From positions 1-64,000 of the forward strand of contig VGGV01000011.1 in NCBI GenBank assembly GCA_016868455.1: a stretch of 64,000 nucleotides of DNA. The letters run 5' to 3'. The first letter of the stretch is position 1. Each line of letters begins with the position of its first letter. Source of the DNA: Bacteroidota bacterium. Its GTDB lineage: Bacteria > Bacteroidota > Bacteroidia > Chitinophagales > Chitinophagaceae. A program made the position numbers and the translations under genes. The notes under the pieces were generated by a model. It made no database searches and was not told the DNA's origin. It was given only the letters and a program-made list of their open reading frames with translations. Shown in pieces: positions 60,207-64,000 of the stretch.

Positions 60207-62186
60207 ATGCTCCGCAAGTACAGGATACCAAAGACGATCTTATGGGTAGTGAACCTGCTGCCCATCTTCCTCCTGATATTTACCCTGTGCAGGCTGGTCA
60301 CTTTTATTGCTTTCAAACCAAAGGATGTCTCCTTTGGCGAAACGATCCCGTCTTTTTTAATGGGTATCCGCTACGATCTGCGCTGGATATCCTTTATACT
60401 GCTGCCCATCATACTGGTCGGCCTGTGGCCGAAACTGTCGCCCTTTTATGCATCCCGCAATAAAAAATGGTGGACATGGTACCTTGCCATTGTAACCTTC
60501 GTTGTATTCTTCTTTTTTGCGGCGGGTTTCGGAAGTTTTTCCTATAACAAAACGCCGCTGGATGCCGGTGCCGTGAATTTTCTTGAGGACTTCAGTATAT
60601 CGTTGAAGATGATGACGCAAACCTATCCTTTGTTCTGGATGCTGCTGGGACTGGTGGCGGCTGTGCTCTTCTTCCGCTGGATGTACCACCGCAGCCACTG
60701 GCAGGTGATCACCCGTACCGATGGCATGGGCATTCCTTACCGGAGAAAATTTTTTGTAATCTCCGCCCTGATCCTTTTATTTTTTTCCTGGGGCAATTTG
60801 TCGTGGTCGCCGCTCAGCAGGAAAGACTGTTTCAAATTCAACAGCAGCTTCAAATCGTACCTGGCGCTGAATCCCCTGCAGAATTTTTTTGCCACACTGA
60901 AACTGCGCAAGCCTGATTACAATGAACGCAAAGCAAGAGAAGCTTTCCCGGTGATGGCGGAATGGATGCAGCTGCCTGACAAAAACAATTTCTCTTACCG
61001 CCGGGAAACAGGCCCGAGAAGCAATGCCTTCGAAAGCAAACCCAATATTGTGCTGGTGCAGTGCGAATCATACAGCATGTATAAGAGCAGCATGAGCGGC
61101 AACCCGCTGGATGCCACAACTTTCTTTGATTCACTCTGCCGCAGCGGTATTTTCTTTGAACGCTGCTTCACCCCGCATTTCTCCACAGCAAGGGCCCTGT
61201 TTGCCATTCTTTCCGGCATACCCGATGCACAACTCTTTAAATTCTCCAGCCGCAACCCGGAAGCAGTGCAGCAGCATACCATTGTGGACAATCTTACTGA
61301 TTACGAAAAACATTATTTTCTCGGCGGAGACCCGGAGTTTGGCAATTTTGAAGGAGTGCTGAACAATATCAACGGGCTGCAAACACATATCGGCAAGCGC
61401 CCCGGCGTACCGGAAGTAAATGTATGGGGCATCAGCGATAAAGAATTATTCCTCGAAGCCAATTCGGTTTTTAGGCAGCTGAACAGGCCGTTTTTCGCCT
61501 ACATACAAACATCGGGTAACCACCGCCCCTTTGACAGGACCATGGCGAGCACCGATACCGATTTTGTAAAACTAAAGATCGAAAATGATGAATTAAAGAA
61601 GTACGGGTTTGAATCCATTGATGAGTTTAACGCCTTCCGTTATTTTGATTACTGTGTGCAGAAATTTATCGAAGCGGCGCAGCAGGAAAAATACTTTCAT
61701 AACACCATTTTTGTTTTTGTGGGCGACCATGGCGTGGCTGGCAATGCCGACGCCATATACCCGCCCGTGTGGTCCGACCAGCGTCTTACGGATGAACATG
61801 TGCCGCTGCTGTTTTATGCCCCGCAGTTATTATCGCCGCAGCGCCGGAAGGAAGTGGTATCGCAGATTGATATATTGCCCACCATTGCCGGCATGCTGCA
61901 CCAGTCGTATGTAAACACCACACTGGGCCGTGACCTGCTGGACCCTGCCAGGAAATACAATTTTGCATTTATTACGAATACCGCCGATGTTATCGGAATG
62001 GTAACGGATGATTTTTACTACTCAAAAAATATTAACTCCAAAGAGGAGCAACTCAGCCCCATGCACAGCGGGGCATTGCGCTACACCAAACAGCAGCAGG
62101 ATTCGGTGAAAAAAAAGCTGGCGTTATTTACCGAGGCTTATTTTGAGACAGCGAAATACATGCTGATGCATAATGAGAAAGAATGA
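60207..62186 (+). CDS. LTA synthase family sulfatase-like membrane protein
   Basis: A 659-residue inner-membrane protein. Five hydrophobic segments (about 10-35, 50-70, 90-110, 135-155, 180-200) precede a large periplasmic sulfatase/phosphatase domain (about 270-640). KPNIVLVQCESYSMYKSSM opens the catalytic domain; FSTARALFAILSGIP near residue 325 carries the nucleophile Ser/Thr; and FVFVGDHGVAG near 500 the metal-binding Asp-His. Lipoteichoic acid itself is unlikely in this Gram-negative; phosphoglycerol or phosphoethanolamine transfer to envelope glycans is a plausible alternative. Confidence 0.88.
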   Translation: MLRKYRIPKTILWVVNLLPIFLLIFTLCRLVTFIAFKPKDVSFGETIPSFLMGIRYDLRWISFILLPIILVGLWPKLSPFYASRNKKWWTWYLAIVTFVVFFFFAAGFGSFSYNKTPLDAGAVNFLEDFSISLKMMTQTYPLFWMLLGLVAAVLFFRWMYHRSHWQVITRTDGMGIPYRRKFFVISALILLFFSWGNLSWSPLSRKDCFKFNSSFKSYLALNPLQNFFATLKLRKPDYNERKAREAFPVMAEWMQLPDKNNFSYRRETGPRSNAFESKPNIVLVQCESYSMYKSSMSGNPLDATTFFDSLCRSGIFFERCFTPHFSTARALFAILSGIPDAQLFKFSSRNPEAVQQHTIVDNLTDYEKHYFLGGDPEFGNFEGVLNNINGLQTHIGKRPGVPEVNVWGISDKELFLEANSVFRQLNRPFFAYIQTSGNHRPFDRTMASTDTDFVKLKIENDELKKYGFESIDEFNAFRYFDYCVQKFIEAAQQEKYFHNTIFVFVGDHGVAGNADAIYPPVWSDQRLTDEHVPLLFYAPQLLSPQRRKEVVSQIDILPTIAGMLHQSYVNTTLGRDLLDPARKYNFAFITNTADVIGMVTDDFYYSKNINSKEEQLSPMHSGALRYTKQQQDSVKKKLALFTEAYFETAKYMLMHNEKE

Positions 62187-62227
62187 TTTGGGAAGGGACG
62201 GGGTTTTAGCAATCCTCATCCAATGAG

Positions 62228-62968
62228 TTAATATTTTTTCGCCACCACAATCAGTCTTGGTGTTTTCCGCACATCATAATGGCCCAGTTGGTAATCGCCG
62301 AACACTTCCTGCACCTGCAGGCCCTGCCAGGCCAGCAGGTCGGTAAAATCGCCTAATGTAAACTTGGCTACTTTCTCCGTGTACGCAACAGGCTGATTCA
62401 GGGAAGGATCCGTAACAGTTATTTTTTTATAGAAATGGGTTTCATCATCCCAGCGGTGGATGGTGTAGATGGTGCTGTCAATCTTTTTTATTTCGTCATG
62501 CACCAAATGTTCTTCCGCATAATGTACATTCAGGTAATCAATCACAAAAATGCCGCCGGGGCGCAGGCTTCTGGCAATGGTACGAACGGCATCATCATAC
62601 TCTCTTCTTGTTTTAAAGTATCCAAAGCTGGTAAAGAAATTGAAAGCATAATGAAAATAATTGCCCCAAAACGGCAGACGCATATCATGTACAAAAAAAT
62701 CAAGGTTACCGCTTTCAAACTGTTTGGCGGTTTCAATGCTGCCGGATGAGATATCAATACCTGTAACGGGAAAGCCCAGTGAAGCAAGGATTTTGCTGTG
62801 CCTTCCCCGGCCGCAGGCCACATCCAGCATACGGCTGCCCGGTGGCGGCTGCAGGTGTGCAATCAGTTTGCGGATGAAAGCTTCGGCCTCTTTTTCATCC
62901 CGTTCGAAATACAGTTTGTGGTAGAAGGGAGAATCAAACCAGTCTTTGTACCATACCCTTTCTGTCAT
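62228..62968 (-). CDS. Class I SAM-dependent methyltransferase
   Basis: A 246-residue enzyme with a methyltransferase-25-like Rossmann fold: RMLDVACGRGRHSKILASLGFPVTGIDIS is SAM-binding motif I and the acidic loop, then LDFFVHDMRLPF, YHFAFNFFTSFGYF-like segment and PGGIFVIDYLNVHY. The N-terminal helix (WYKDWFDSPFYHKLYFERDEKEAEAFIRKLI) is common among Bacteroidota members. Substrate unknown. It is divergent from the phosphoglucosamine mutase gene (74 bp between starts). Confidence 0.88.
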   Translation of the reverse strand: MTERVWYKDWFDSPFYHKLYFERDEKEAEAFIRKLIAHLQPPPGSRMLDVACGRGRHSKILASLGFPVTGIDISSGSIETAKQFESGNLDFFVHDMRLPFWGNYFHYAFNFFTSFGYFKTRREYDDAVRTIARSLRPGGIFVIDYLNVHYAEEHLVHDEIKKIDSTIYTIHRWDDETHFYKKITVTDPSLNQPVAYTEKVAKFTLGDFTDLLAWQGLQVQEVFGDYQLGHYDVRKTPRLIVVAKKY

Positions 62969-63016
62969 ACAGCAAATGTAAGCAGGCGATGTAAATAGCT
63001 TTGAAACCGAAAACTG

Positions 63017-63024
63017 TATTTTTG
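63017..63024 (+). promoter_or_regulatory. glmM: Candidate -7 promoter element before the mutase gene
   Basis: TATTTTTG matches the Bacteroidota -7 consensus TAnnTTTG, 18 nt before the GTG start. TTTG at about 63001 lies too close to be a standard -33 element, so support is partial. Confidence 0.45.
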
Positions 63025-63042
63025 CAGCCTTAATTATTCAGC

Positions 63043-64000
63043 GTGGCCTTAATCAAAAGCATTTCGGGTATCAGGGGAACGATTGGCGGCAAACCGGGTG
63101 AGAACCTTAGCCCGGTGGATATTGTGAAATTCACAGCGGCATATGGCAGCATCCTTTCAGCCGGTAAGAAGAAGGTGAAAGTTGTAATTGGCCGTGACGG
63201 ACGCATCAGCGGCGCCCTGGTGCAAGAATTGGTGATGAACACACTCGTTGGCCTTGGTGCGGATGTAATTGACCTCGGCCTTTCCACCACACCCACCGTG
63301 GAAATAGCAGTAAAGATGACTAAAGCCGATGGTGGCATTATCATCACTGCCAGCCATAACCCCAAAGAATGGAATGCCCTGAAGCTCCTGAACAGCGACG
63401 GCGAATTCATTTCTGCAGAAACCGGCGCCAAAGTGCTGGAACTGGCTGCCAAAGAAAATTTCTTCTTTGCACAGGTTGATAAACTGGGCACGGTAACCGC
63501 TGACGACAGTTACCTGCAAAAGCATATTGACGCTGTAGTAAAGTACCCGCTGGTAAATACCCGGCTGGTAAAAAAACAGGATTTTAAAGTGGTGGTGGAT
63601 GCGATAAATTCTACCGGGGCCCTGTTTGTGCCGGCCTTGCTGCATGCACTCGGCATCAATGAAGTGATCGTACTGAATGGAGAAGTGAACGGCCGCTTTG
63701 CCCATAACCCGGAGCCCCTGCTGGAGCACCTGACACAACTGAGCGCTGAAGTGGTGAAACAGCAGGCGCATCTGGGCATTGCGGTGGACCCGGATGTGGA
63801 CCGGCTTTGTTTTGTTTGTGAGGACGGAAGTATGTTCGGCGAAGAGTACACTTTAGTTGCCGTGGCGGATTATATGCTGGGCAAGATCAAAGGCAACTCC
63901 GTAAGCAATATGAGCAGCACCCGGGCGCTGAAAGAAATTACCCTGAAACACGGCGGGCAGTATTTTGCTTCGGCCGTGGGAGAAGTGAATGTGGTGAAGA
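63043..64000 (+). CDS. glmM: Phosphoglucosamine mutase family protein, C-terminus cut by window
   Basis: About 319 codons are visible; the gene runs past the window. The start is GTG at 63043 (the only sensible start; family members open ALIKSISGIRGTIGG). It is an alpha-D-phosphohexomutase: the phosphoserine loop TASHNPKEWNALK sits near residue 100, the metal-binding loop DPDVDRLCF near 250, and GEEYTLVAVADYML follows. The family interconverts glucosamine 6- and 1-phosphate for cell-wall precursors. Phosphomannomutase or phosphoglucomutase activity cannot be excluded from the visible part. Confidence 0.88.
   Translation, partial: MALIKSISGIRGTIGGKPGENLSPVDIVKFTAAYGSILSAGKKKVKVVIGRDGRISGALVQELVMNTLVGLGADVIDLGLSTTPTVEIAVKMTKADGGIIITASHNPKEWNALKLLNSDGEFISAETGAKVLELAAKENFFFAQVDKLGTVTADDSYLQKHIDAVVKYPLVNTRLVKKQDFKVVVDAINSTGALFVPALLHALGINEVIVLNGEVNGRFAHNPEPLLEHLTQLSAEVVKQQAHLGIAVDPDVDRLCFVCEDGSMFGEEYTLVAVADYMLGKIKGNSVSNMSSTRALKEITLKHGGQYFASAVGEVNVVK

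Noticed and set aside
1-64000. tRNA, rRNA, CRISPR, prophage or insertion sequence with transposase
   Set aside because: I looked for TpsiC-type GGTTCGAATCC stretches, repeat-spacer arrays, integrases and transposase motifs and found none that hold up; only small palindromic repeats are present.

Overview
The window looks like a chromosomal segment of a Gram-negative Bacteroidota bacterium, most probably family Chitinophagaceae. The grounds are: ClpB, S4, RpoA and L36 of Bacteroidota type; TonB-dependent receptors and a DUF5686 protein with carboxypeptidase-regulatory N-termini; DUF6702, HupE and M1 peptidase genes side by side; very few Shine-Dalgarno sequences; and TAnnTTTG-like promoter elements. 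Base composition is moderate and even. I see no prophage, integrase, transposase, CRISPR array, rRNA or tRNA. It reads as a housekeeping chromosome with many small palindromic and short-period repeats between genes.

Layout. 1-8.9 kb: end of a secreted serine-hydrolase-like gene, clpB, a repeat-rich gap, a cold-shock protein, a small Sm-like candidate, an ECF sigma factor with a membrane partner, a GH29 fucosidase, a DsbA-like protein and an RRM protein. 9-22.3 kb: amine oxidase, TonB receptor, di-haem peroxidase, Mur ligase, guanine deaminase, DoxX, a second ECF sigma factor with a membrane partner, a decayed NlpC/P60 gene, TauE/SafE, pyrophosphatase, CrcB and PhoH. 22.5-36.7 kb: a hemerythrin remnant, DUF5686, TonB receptor, rpe, TPR and TolB-like lipoproteins, a Tat-exported aminotransferase, a frameshifted GNAT gene, homogentisate dioxygenase and a lipoprotein gene with an early stop. 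36.8-42.9 kb: infA-rpmJ-rpsM-rpsK-rpsD-rpoA-rplQ, then carA and aroQ. 43-51.7 kb: CoA transferase, membrane-anchored trypsin-like protease, sortilin-like propeller, esterase, and an SPFH/Arc-like pair. 51.7-64 kb: tandem M1 peptidases, HupE, DUF6702, a CBS/CNNM protein, PAP2, an LTA-synthase-like sulfatase, a methyltransferase and the start of a phosphoglucosamine mutase gene.

Three themes stand out. First, degenerate tandem arrays of 7-9 nt period lie at about a dozen intergenic sites. Three of them carry an identical 17-mer that ends exactly 6 nt before the ATG of hmgA, rpsM and rpoA. Second, REP-like palindromes have entered gaps and also two reading frames (the clpB 3' end and the start of the DUF6702 gene). 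Third, four genes are visibly broken (nonsense plus deletion, nonsense, frameshift, truncation). A tandem pair of 11-bp palindromic units sits just upstream of the SPFH/Arc-like pair and looks like a ribbon-helix-helix operator.

All calls come from reading the sequence. Family names rest on motif recognition, not on database searches.
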